A DNA stretch of 12,234 nucleotides from Asterionellopsis glacialis (GCA_014885115.2 WKLE02000248.1:17052-29285); one strand, 5' to 3'; numbered from the stretch's first letter, positions 1-8,238 are shown. Numbers and translations are program-made. Notes: generated by a model from the sequence alone, not told the origin.

Positions 1-209
1 GAAACTTACTTCAGTTCTGTGAGCAGCTTTCAGGGAAATGTCGGGCTCTTTCAGTGAACCCGCCTTTACAAGGAACGTAAATACAGCCAAGTGAACTTGT
101 CCTCGGCTTGGCAAAAACCAACGACTTGCAGTGAAAGATCATTCAGACAAACTCTATACAGACCATCATAAATAGAGGATCCTTTTGTAACTATGCTATC
201 TTCTTCATG
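1..209. other. Left-edge segment downstream of the RDR gene, no gene called
   Basis: This stretch follows the stop codon of the RDR gene and probably holds its 3' untranslated region. A minus-strand frame stays open from about 141 to the window edge, and GTAAGT, a good splice-donor sequence, lies on the minus strand at 4-9. A second minus frame is also open over much of the same interval. Neither encodes anything I recognise, so no gene is called. A plus-strand gene ending here cannot be excluded, because one plus frame is open from the edge to a TAA near base 80. Confidence 0.4.
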
Positions 210-3200
210 TTATTTTTTATTGCTATTTGCATGCTCCTGCAGTGGAAGTAAGAAACGATGCAGATCCGGCTGGATTTGCGAACATAGTCTATCCGGCAGA
301 CCAACTTTTCCACCATGCTTGGCCGAAACGAGTGCGCCCTTGAACGCTCGACCAAAGAGGACAGCGTCTTGTTGTGAGCATTTCCGTAGATTACGTAACC
401 AGCAATCATGCAACCGTCCAATCACTTTCTGAGACTGCTTCCGCTCTTCGATATTGGCCATATATTCTTGACTGGCAGCCCACCAATCGGCAGGAAGCGA
501 CCCAGGTGGGTTCTTGGAAGCCAAGATAGGCTGGTCTCCAATGACTGCATCCTGTACTATGGTACGGTCCCAAGTTACAAAATATCCATCACCATCTAAG
601 TCTCCTTGTGCTACCTGTTCCGGCATGGGCCGGTCTCCTGGTGCCGGATTTCCAAAAACAACAATCCCAAATGGTTTGGAACACAAAAATTTCCATTGCG
701 CCGTAGACATGGTATGGGGCTTCTCCCTAACAATTGGCAACACTCTACCATCTGATGCCTCTGTCATTGGGAATCGGCTAATGACAACCTTGTCTCCAAA
801 TTTATCCAGTTGATCATGGATACCCGACAGAAAGACACACCCAGGAGGAATAGCGTCGGTCGGATCTGCAACGCCCAGCAAATTAGAATGCTGTCCATTG
901 GGCTGTTGTAGATAGGTTTGTGACACACCTTTTTGCTGGAGCATCCAACGAGCCATTTCTGGAAAGTCTCGTTTGTCTTGAAAATGATTTTCTGCCTGCT
1001 GCACGCGTGCCGCATAAGGATAAACACCCGTTTTGTTTATCATGAGCCAAGCAACATTCCTATCTGGATTCATCGCCGCATCGACCTTTTGCATCGAAGA
1101 AGGCAGCTCAATCTTATCAATATCTTGTTTTTCAAATAGCACACCTTTAAATATTCCCATACTTGGAATTACAATTCGAACTTGAAGTGCGCATACTTGC
1201 GGCGAGGGGACCCCCATTAACAAATCAATCATACGGCGGGGAATAAATCCGCATCCCACATTTCCTTTTTCTGGAATGTAGCAAAATTCGGACACGTTCA
1301 TTTGATGGATGTGGTTATCTTGTCCAACAGTACTTAGCAATAATTCGAGACGAGCGCCCGTCTTTCGGGGAATAAGTTTGTCGAAGGATCCAATACGAAG
1401 AAGCCGATTGGCGACATGTTCACTGGACGGTGCTGGTACGTAAGTGCACGTCAGTGACTTGGCTTTGTCATGTATTTTGACTGCCGCGAGGTGGAAGGTC
1501 TGCTCCTCATCATTAAAAGTGTGAGGTAGTTTCGATACCGATTCGGTGTACATATCGAAAATGATAGGATTGTCCATTCCAAAAATTATACCAAACAAAG
1601 TTCGTTTTAAACTCGCATCCGTTACATTTTGGATACGGCTAGTACCAGGCAAATGGCGTCGAAAGGCTTGAACCATTGGGTCGTTCTTGGCTGCCATAGC
1701 AATAATAGATACGTCAGGTTTCAGGCTATTAGGAGATAAATATCGAATCATAGATTCCCCTTCCATTTTCACGCCAATACACTTTGCTGTATGCTTGACG
1801 AAAGTTGCCTTTTTCCCGGCATGAGTTCCTCGCTGGATAATAATAGGTGAAGAGGAATCCCATGTTTCGCTCGCACTTCCCACTGTAGAAACAAAGCCGT
1901 CGTCTGCTTCGTCATATACATCACGCTCTTCCCCAAGGGTTCCCACTGCCGAAACGAAATCATAAGAGTCTTCATCATCCAACATACTGGCGGTTTCCAA
2001 AGGATCCGTTTCTCCTAAGAACGATGAATGGGCTTTTACAACAGCTGCTTTTGCTCTGTTTTCTTTGGAATTTTTGGCCTTGAAGTCGTTTGCTAACTGT
2101 TGGCTCTTTTCGGGGTTCTCTCGAATATATTGCAGAGAGTTGAACACTTGACATAAAAAGTCACAGTTTGAATCATAATGTCCCCAAGTACCGCAGCATA
2201 CACACTGTGCGTTCACGTGTTCTTTTTCATCATCCAAAATACTGGCGATTTCCAAAAGAGCAGTTTCTCCTAAGGGCGTGATGACTTGTTGGCGGACAAG
2301 GTTAGATAAGTGGACTTTTGCAACAGCTGCTTTCATTCTGTTTTCTTTGGGATTTCTGGCCCTAAAGTTGTGTGCTAACTGTTGGCTCTTTTCGGGGTTC
2401 TTTCGAATATATTGCAGAGTGCTGTACATTTTGCATAAGAAGTCGCAGTTCGACATATCATGCCCCCAAGTACCGCAGCCTTCACACTGGGTGTTCGCAA
2501 GTGGTCGCGGGTTGCAATAGCGGCGACATTGTTGGGATGAATCGCTATTTTCCGGTTTTGATCGGCCATCTGCCATGTGAATCTTTGGATCAGTTTGTCT
2601 GGACGTTGGACCACTCGGAAGAACTTGAGGTTTCTGTTCATTTTTATCCTCCAGCTTACGTACGTGCGGTGTACTCGGATGTTGGATAAATTTAAAAGCA
2701 GGGGAAGGTTGTTCTGACACCTTATTTTTGACATTATCTGGAACTAAATATACTACTTTTCCATCTTTGAGTTCTACTGCTATGCGCTGCTCCGTACGCT
2801 TAACAAAACGTAAAGTCTTTCCCTTGTGCTTCCCACCTGTAATTTGTACCCAATCGGTAGTATTTTCAGGGACATCCGATTCAACTGCTGGAGACACTTG
2901 CACAGTGGTGGGCGTAACACTGCTGATAAAGACATTTGCGTCTTCCTTAGGCTGCGAACGTATCGGATCTTCTTCTGGCTTCATATTTTGGACATTATCT
3001 GGAACTAAATATACGACTTTTCCATCTTCGAGTTCTACTGCCACACGTTGCTCGGTGCGCCTAACAAACCGTAGAGTCTTTCCCTTGTGTTTCCCACCTG
3101 TGATTTTTACCCAAGTAGTAGAATTCGTTGAAGCATCTGTTTCCACCGGCGACACTGGCCTGGGACGTTCATTTGAAATCATAGGCGGGTCGCCCTTGGA

Positions 3201-3368
3201 ACGGGTGCTCACATGATCGGGAAGCAAATAGATAATCTTTCCAGGAGTAGTTTCTACACCTACGCGTTTATCGGTACGTTTGACAAACCTTAGGGTCTTT
3301 CCCTTGTGCTTACCCTCTTTAATACACACCCACTGAGGATCATTTTCAGTTATTGCCGTCGCTGACAT
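210..3368 (-). CDS. Cellular RNA-dependent RNA polymerase with KOW-like repeats and CCHC zinc knuckles
   Basis: A 1052-residue protein of the eukaryotic RDR/QDE-1 family, which copies RNA into double-stranded RNA for small-RNA silencing. The active site is visible as GDLDGDGYFVTWD, with Asp 923, 925 and 927 fitting the DbDGD metal-binding triad; DLDGD is the form found in plant RDR1/2/6. Other family blocks seen are NRLLR near 654, GCGFIP near 706, GIFKGVL and SSMQKV near 738-761, and a C-terminal AKHGGKVGLP block near 1016. In front lie three KOW-like repeats (residues 13-53, 86-126, 173-213), two CX2CX4HX4C zinc knuckles (295-308 and 389-402) and a weak fourth KOW-like unit (about 508-550). 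These imply nucleic-acid or protein binding (inference). The core is short and ends about 125 residues after DLDGD, where plant RDRs have about 300. The start has A at -3 and no intron is needed. The polymerase call is firm; the role in RNAi is inferred. Confidence 0.9.
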   Translation of the reverse strand: MSATAITENDPQWVCIKEGKHKGKTLRFVKRTDKRVGVETTPGKIIYLLPDHVSTRSKGDPPMISNERPRPVSPVETDASTNSTTWVKITGGKHKGKTLRFVRRTEQRVAVELEDGKVVYLVPDNVQNMKPEEDPIRSQPKEDANVFISSVTPTTVQVSPAVESDVPENTTDWVQITGGKHKGKTLRFVKRTEQRIAVELKDGKVVYLVPDNVKNKVSEQPSPAFKFIQHPSTPHVRKLEDKNEQKPQVLPSGPTSRQTDPKIHMADGRSKPENSDSSQQCRRYCNPRPLANTQCEGCGTWGHDMSNCDFLCKMYSTLQYIRKNPEKSQQLAHNFRARNPKENRMKAAVAKVHLSNLVRQQVITPLGETALLEIASILDDEKEHVNAQCVCCGTWGHYDSNCDFLCQVFNSLQYIRENPEKSQQLANDFKAKNSKENRAKAAVVKAHSSFLGETDPLETASMLDDEDSYDFVSAVGTLGEERDVYDEADDGFVSTVGSASETWDSSSPIIIQRGTHAGKKATFVKHTAKCIGVKMEGESMIRYLSPNSLKPDVSIIAMAAKNDPMVQAFRRHLPGTSRIQNVTDASLKRTLFGIIFGMDNPIIFDMYTESVSKLPHTFNDEEQTFHLAAVKIHDKAKSLTCTYVPAPSSEHVANRLLRIGSFDKLIPRKTGARLELLLSTVGQDNHIHQMNVSEFCYIPEKGNVGCGFIPRRMIDLLMGVPSPQVCALQVRIVIPSMGIFKGVLFEKQDIDKIELPSSMQKVDAAMNPDRNVAWLMINKTGVYPYAARVQQAENHFQDKRDFPEMARWMLQQKGVSQTYLQQPNGQHSNLLGVADPTDAIPPGCVFLSGIHDQLDKFGDKVVISRFPMTEASDGRVLPIVREKPHTMSTAQWKFLCSKPFGIVVFGNPAPGDRPMPEQVAQGDLDGDGYFVTWDRTIVQDAVIGDQPILASKNPPGSLPADWWAASQEYMANIEERKQSQKVIGRLHDCWLRNLRKCSQQDAVLFGRAFKGALVSAKHGGKVGLPDRLCSQIQPDLHRFLLPLQEHANSNKK
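588..602 (-). other. RDR catalytic DLDGD codons
   Basis: These fifteen bases, read on the minus strand, encode Asp-Leu-Asp-Gly-Asp (residues 923-927). In the family this loop of the double-psi beta-barrel binds the catalytic magnesium ions. All three aspartates are present, so the enzyme is not catalytically dead by this test. Confidence 0.9.
1968..2495 (-). repeat. Two tandem zinc-knuckle repeats inside the RDR gene
   Basis: Residues about 292-385 and 386-467 of the RDR are a tandem duplication. Each copy starts with a CX2CX4HX4C zinc knuckle containing CGTWGH, continues as SNCDFLC, then has a basic, probably helical stretch with NPEKSQQLA and KENR.KAAV, and ends in an acidic LDDE tail. Nucleotide similarity between copies is also high; for example, the stretch starting at 2098 closely matches that starting at 2380. 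CCHC knuckles usually bind single-stranded RNA or DNA. Inference: this block helps the polymerase hold its template or a partner. Confidence 0.8.
2730..3332 (-). repeat. Three tandem KOW-like repeats inside the RDR gene
   Basis: Three copies of a 41-residue unit are encoded at 3210-3332, 2991-3113 and 2730-2852. Each begins with Trp-Val, carries GKHKGKTLRFV followed by a K/R-R-T segment, and ends in a YL.PD.V block. Units 2 and 3 match at 37 of 41 residues and are also very similar in nucleotides, with a period of 261 bases, so they look like a recent duplication. Unit 1 is more diverged. The GKHKGK core resembles the KOW motif of Spt5, NusG and ribosomal proteins. Low-complexity Pro/Ser/Thr/Glu-rich linkers separate the units. 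Confidence 0.85.
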
Positions 3369-3988
3369 GGTATGTGATCATGCGTTACTTGACATCATCA
3401 TCGGGTCTCGCAACTGTGTTATTATGTAAAATACACTGTAGACTCAAATCGCTGAAACTTAGGTCCTAGACTAGCAGGTACGGTTTTGTACGTTGTCCTC
3501 ATCGTACGACACTATAGAACTTCTCTAAAAAGAACAGAATCCTTCTCATTTTAAAATTATACGGGTTAGAGTTAAGTTAAGTATAAAAATTTTAAATACT
3601 GGATTCTCCTCTTTTGTGAATTCTTGTACCAGGTATGTATTATTTATTATTTTTTGGTACCCCTATTCCATTGTACCTACTTAGGTCCTATTAATTTAGG
3701 ACCTACCAGGTACTCTACCTAACAGGTACAGGAACAGGTCGAGAAGTACCAGCCAGTATAAGGTATGGAGGACCAACTGATTTTTAATTACTAAGACCTT
3801 CGTACAACAGTTAACATCTACTGTATTTTGTAATACATTACTAGAGTTAGAGGTATACATGTCAAAATGCGAATCTTGCAAAAATCTAACAACAGACGAT
3901 AAAAATCTTGTGAAAATTTTAAGAACAGTTGTTGTGCCATCGGAATCCAAAAACTGCCATGAAAATATTTTGATCGTAGACTTTCACC
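3369..3988. promoter_or_regulatory. Divergent upstream region between the RDR and CLC genes
   Basis: The 620-base spacer separates two genes read away from each other, so it should hold both promoters and 5' untranslated regions. It is AT-rich, especially around 3540-3660. GGTAC or GTACC occurs seven times between 3476 and 3750, where about 0.5 would be expected by chance. The 12-mer ACTTAGGTCCTA occurs at 3458-3469 and again at 3679-3690. No TATA box could be assigned with confidence. The minus-strand open stretch at 3696-3950 looks like chance. Confidence 0.55.
3673..3713. repeat. Imperfect inverted repeat in the RDR/CLC spacer
   Basis: A perfect nine-base inverted pair, TAGGTCCTA (3682-3690) and TAGGACCTA (3697-3705), flanks the six-base loop TTAATT, itself palindromic. 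Outside it GTACCT (3673-3678) pairs with AGGTAC (3708-3713), giving a stem of about 17 base pairs with small mismatches. It could be a regulatory dyad, a cruciform-prone site or a remnant of a small inverted-repeat element. Confidence 0.65.
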
Positions 3989-6949
3989 ATGGCGTCTTCT
4001 CTTGAAACCACAAGCACCAAGCCTGCAGATGAAGTTACTACGCTTTTGAGCGGTGGTGGTGGAAATTCATCCAACTATCATACTGCTTTGGAGCATGATG
4101 ATGGTGAACCCGGACGATATCCTATCGAATGTCTTGATTTCGATCGGATTATAAATTCGTACAGTATTGCAGCAACAAAAGCACGCCATCGTCAACAGCG
4201 GCAAAACTTTGAATTTGAGCATGAAAATTCGTCAGTTTTATCCGCTTCTTTAGAAAGTAGTCATCATCATCACAAAGAAAAAAAACAAGTTATTAGTACC
4301 TCAGGTCGGACTATTGCAAGATGGGTCATGACTTGTATGGTTGCTATTTGCACAGGTATTACGGCTGTTGTGATTATTTTTTTAGTAGAATGTCTAGTTG
4401 AATTTCGTGTCAATCGACTCAACCGTCATTTACAATGGGCATATGGTCATGCTTCCGAAGAAGAAATTATTCATTGGTATCATCAAGTACGATTCTTCGA
4501 TGTTGCTGCGCGTGAATTAGGTGTAGTCGGTGTTTACTTGGGATATACATTGTACAACTTAGCCTTGGTACTTATATCTGCTACGTTGGTACTGCTACTA
4601 GCACCGCAAGCTGTTGGATCTGGTATACCCGAAGTGAAGGCCTACCTAAATGGTATCCGTGTAGCAACATTTGCAGATGCAAGATTATTTTTCATCAAAG
4701 CCTTGGGGACTGTCTTTGCTGTTAGTTCAGGACTTGTTGTTGGACCGGAAGGTCCGGTTGTCCATCTTGGAGCTATTATCGGCGCAAGCATGACTAAAAC
4801 AGGAGACATTGAAGGTCGATTACGACTCTTTCGGAAAAGTCATCCTAAAACCAGCAAATTTTTAGGCTGTGCTGACCATGAGCGGTTAGATGCAATGGAT
4901 GAATCAGTATCAGAATCAGATAAGAATGGAACTTCAGGCAGGTCGAAGAAAAAGTCAGTATGTTGGTGGAGTGAAAACAATGTTATTTCTTCAATTGTAT
5001 TTTACCTTTCTCATTTTCGTAATGATTTGGAACGAAGGAATCTTATATCAATCGGTGCAGCTTGTGGATTTGCTTCTGCCTTTGGTGCACCAGTGGGTGG
5101 TCTTCTGTATAGTATGGAAGAAGCTTCGAGTTTCTTTTCACATGATATGCTGTGGAAGACTCTTACAGCAACAGCATTGGCAACTACTTGTATTGCAATA
5201 TATCATGGTGACTTTACTAGATACTCTATGTTGTCACTTGAGATTGGAGATACAACTGAATCTTTATTGGCACGATTTAGTGAAGTGCCGCTGTATTTTG
5301 TTATGGGTGGTTTGGGTGGACTGCTTGGAGCAGCATTTAATACAATATTTGCATTTACAAACAAATCCCGCAAACAATTTTACGACAGCATTTCCCACAA
5401 ACAAGGGTTATATCTTTTCTTTAAATTATCGGAATGTGCATTGATTAGTATCGTTACATCAGTGCTCATGCTGACTCTTCCTCTACAAGCAAGTTGGGCA
5501 TGTCAAGATATTGACGTTACTACGAGTAGCGAAGCTGATGATGGCGGATTTCTTCATCGGTACAATTGCAAGTCCGGACAAATAAATGAAGTTGGAAGTC
5601 TTTTGTTTGGTTCAAGAGAGGAATCAATTAAGGACATATTGACTAATCCAGAAGATTTTCAACCCGAAACTCTACTTTCTGTTGGACTTCTTTTTCTAGG
5701 TTTGATGCTTGTAACATTTGGAATTTCCATACCATCAGGTAAGTGCATTGGCCTTGTGGAACGCATTTGAAAACATTAACATCCAAATTTGAACAGAAAA
5801 ATTTACAATTTTAAGTTTCATGCTTTACTTCTTTTCCTTCATCTTTCAGGAATGTTTATGCCAACAGTACTTAGTGGTGCATCGTTGGGTGGTTATGCAG
5901 GCCTCGTCTTTCAACGGAACTTCATTTCATCTGTACACCCCTCAGACTTTGCACTGATTGGTGCTGCAGCTTTTTTAGCAGGTATGCAACGGAATACAGT
6001 GAGTCTATGTGTTATTCTCATGGAGGGTACTGGACAAACCAAGGCCTTGATTCCTGTCATTATTACTGTGATTTGTGCACGTACAGTTGGTGATTTGTTT
6101 TCTGAAGGAGTTTACGAGATAGGGATGGAACTGAAACACTATCCATACTTGGAACACCACTCGGAATACAAATATGATATGTATACAGCTGCCACCGTCA
6201 TGACGAGTCCAGTAGAAACCATATCAATTGTAGAGACCGCTGCAAAGATTGAAAGTTTGTTGTTACAATCGACTCATAATGCCTTCCCTGTCATTGATGA
6301 AACCAACCGCTACAAAGGTATGGTTCGAAGAGATCAACTCATTGCTGCCATTGAATGTCGTATTTTCAGAACAGGGACTGATGTGAAAACAGTTGACGAA
6401 TCATTGGATAACCAGCGAGTTTCGTTTGCCCATCTAGATCAACAAGGTACATCTGAAGCTTCCTCCTTATCAACTCTTCCAAGACGTGGTTTACAATTGC
6501 ATGATAATGGATTTATCTACAGATCTGTCCGTGAGGGACATGATGCAAAATGGATCAAACCTAATAAAGCAGAAAGTGTTTCACCATGGCTTCGCGATAA
6601 TGTATTGGTTTCACCTGATGGTGCTAACATTATGTTTGGTATGGATGAAACATTACCTAATGGGATGATACGGAATGATACTTCCTTACAAACTGTTGTG
6701 AAAGTTGTGGATGACAAGCTCGTGGTGTTGGTAGCACCGAATGACAGGAAAAAACATGTTGATGTTGGTTCCATCATGAACAGATCAGCCTATAGTGTCC
6801 CCGAGGATTGTCCATTGTCACGTGCCTACGATTTATTTGCATCTATGGGTTTACGTCATTTACCAGTCTTGAATGACACCAATCATGTTGTAGGTATGAT
6901 TTCCAGATACAATTTGAGCGAAGTATGGGTAGAGAAAAAGACGGCTTAA
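3989..6949 (+). CDS. CLC-type chloride/proton transporter with two CBS domains, two exons
   Basis: Exons 3989-5738 and 5850-6949 join to a 949-residue CLC protein that moves chloride or other anions across a membrane, probably a vacuole or other endomembrane (inference). The family motifs are all present: GSGIPE at 210-215, GPEGP at 252-256 with gating glutamate E254, GAPVGGLLYSMEE with proton glutamate E378, and GMFMP at 584-588. Having both glutamates predicts a 2Cl-/H+ exchanger, and Ser211 favours chloride over nitrate (plant CLCa has Pro there). The N-terminal tail of about 111 residues includes a CLDFD segment like the SLDYE of plant CLCs. Two CBS domains lie at about 698-752 and 888-945, split by about 135 residues. 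A charged insert of roughly 50 residues lies between 283 and 345. The start context is CACCATGG, with A at -3 and G at +4. Confidence 0.93.
5739..5849 (+). other. Spliceosomal intron in the CLC gene
   Basis: The intron is 111 bases, starting GTAAGTG and ending in a pyrimidine-rich tract with TTTCAG. It is phase 1: the G at 5738 joins GA at 5850-5851 to make the glycine of the CLC GxFxP motif, giving SIPSGMFMPT across the junction. That restored family motif is strong evidence for these exact boundaries. If the intron is retained, translation runs ten more codons to a TGA ending at 5770, giving a 593-residue protein without the second half of the transporter or the CBS domains. Confidence 0.93.
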
Positions 6950-7008
6950 AAATACCCAAAACCAATAATATAAGAAATTTTGTAATTTTTCTTACATTTA
7001 ATATTTAC
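6950..7008. other. 59-base convergent spacer between CLC and esterase genes
   Basis: The stop codons of two converging genes are only 59 bases apart. The segment is AT-rich and has no AATAAA on either strand that I can see. Both 3' untranslated regions must fit here or run into the opposite gene, so the transcripts probably overlap tail to tail. Confidence 0.6.
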
Positions 7009-8238
7009 TTATTCAGATCTATCCTCTTCTGTTGGAACACGCTTCCAACCAATATAATTTGCTCTAGACTTTACCATAACGATGAATCCAACAAGACCAC
7101 ATATGACACCAATAATAGCAACATCAAAGGTATTGCTATCCGAATGTGTTGGGAGCTCCATTTTTTGCAAGAGCGTGTTGTTAACTGTAGTGTATCCCTT
7201 TTCTAAGCAATAACGTAAAGTTTCACCTTCACCACTACTACAAGAACATTGTTTTGTAGCTGGGGACCAAACTCCATTATTGATTGAACATGTATCTTGT
7301 GCAAAAAAGTTGGCAATATCATTTGTCATGGGGAACCCTAATTGAAAGGATGGATTAAGAAAATGACCTTTATCTTTGTAAATACACAGTGTACTATTGG
7401 CTAAGCACTTGGAACTTGTAGATGTGATGCATTTGGCACCATTAGCCTCATCCACTAAACTTACTTGTGTTGAATTAGGGGAACAACCATTGACTTCCAC
7501 TGCCCACCGGTCAAAGATAGATGTTATAGATGTACATTGCTCTGCATAATTTGATATACCACAACAACATTTGGGCATGGTCGGATCTGTACAACAACCT
7601 GTAATTTGTACCTTTTGATCATTTGAACTATGATGCATAAATATACCACGTGGTTTACCATCAGTAATGCCTTGTAAATCATCATATTGATATCCAGCAA
7701 TGGGAGCTATAGAACGAAATAATTTAGATGCATATGTTACCATGTACCCACCATTCGACCAACCAACACCATAGGTAACATCCGCAGAAACAAAATTATA
7801 CTGTCCCACCAGGTCTATAATGATCGATTGTAAAAATCCTACATCATCAATTTTATGTTCAAGTGCGTATCCACAACAATACTTGGCATTCCAACTACGT
7901 GCTAGACCTTCCGGTATAACCACAACAAAATTGTAATCTTCACCAACCTTTTGCCAATGTTTCATAACAGTTGCAGGACAACCATAACAATGCATAGCAA
8001 ATACGAGTGGTATAACACCACCACTATTGTCATTATCATTTTTACAAATAGATGAAGGGATGTACAAGGAATACATTCGGTCACAATCTTTTTCATTTTC
8101 TCCAGAACAACCTTCCATTTTCACATTGTGCAGAGTTTCACCACAAACAATTGATAATGGTGACGAAGGAGAATCATTCATGTTGTTGGCACTACCACCA
8201 CCGTTTGGATCGCTCGTGATTTCTAAAGATCGCATCAT
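7009..8238 (-). CDS. Cysteine-rich alpha/beta-hydrolase, polyhydroxybutyrate depolymerase/feruloyl esterase type, with C-terminal membrane segment
   Basis: A 409-residue serine esterase-like protein. The nucleophile motif is GWSNGG with Ser161. Around it are the family blocks AMHCYGCPA (81-89), PEG...SWNA...CC (109-122) and DDVGFL (131-136). A likely acid is Asp207 in HHSSNDQKV and a likely base His292 in DKGHFLNP. The family cleaves ester bonds in secreted polymers or cell-wall esters; the real substrate is unknown. Many cysteines, including CC and CCC runs, and N-x-S/T sites suggest a disulfide-bonded extracytoplasmic domain. After a small Cys-rich segment (317-344) comes a membrane helix at about 371-391 and a short charged tail. 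No signal peptide follows the chosen Met, and an in-frame TGA lies 39 bases upstream, so the true start may be in an upstream exon. The hydrolase fold is well supported. Confidence 0.82.
   Translation of the reverse strand: MMRSLEITSDPNGGGSANNMNDSPSSPLSIVCGETLHNVKMEGCSGENEKDCDRMYSLYIPSSICKNDNDNSGGVIPLVFAMHCYGCPATVMKHWQKVGEDYNFVVVIPEGLARSWNAKYCCGYALEHKIDDVGFLQSIIIDLVGQYNFVSADVTYGVGWSNGGYMVTYASKLFRSIAPIAGYQYDDLQGITDGKPRGIFMHHSSNDQKVQITGCCTDPTMPKCCCGISNYAEQCTSITSIFDRWAVEVNGCSPNSTQVSLVDEANGAKCITSTSSKCLANSTLCIYKDKGHFLNPSFQLGFPMTNDIANFFAQDTCSINNGVWSPATKQCSCSSGEGETLRYCLEKGYTTVNNTLLQKMELPTHSDSNTFDVAIIGVICGLVGFIVMVKSRANYIGWKRVPTEEDRSE

Noticed and set aside
588..602. Viral origin of the RNA polymerase
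   Set aside because: The DLDGD motif belongs to the cellular double-psi-barrel RDR family; viral RNA polymerases use a GDD-type palm motif, which is absent.
2214..2495. WG dipeptides in the zinc knuckles as an Argonaute hook
   Set aside because: There are only two WG pairs and both are inside the CCHC knuckle fold; AGO hooks are usually in disordered GW/WG-rich regions.
2375..2734. Open minus-strand frame of 119 codons inside the RDR gene
   Set aside because: It overlaps the zinc-knuckle region in another frame, has no recognisable domain, and the real frame shows clear family motifs.
2728..3216. Open plus-strand frame of 162 codons opposite the RDR KOW repeats
   Set aside because: Its internal repetition simply mirrors the KOW repeats on the other strand; Ser/Thr/Phe-rich shadow with no domain.
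4890..5444. Open plus-strand frame of 184 codons inside CLC exon 1
   Set aside because: It is a shifted frame of the CLC membrane domain; the hydrophobic look comes from the overlapping real gene.
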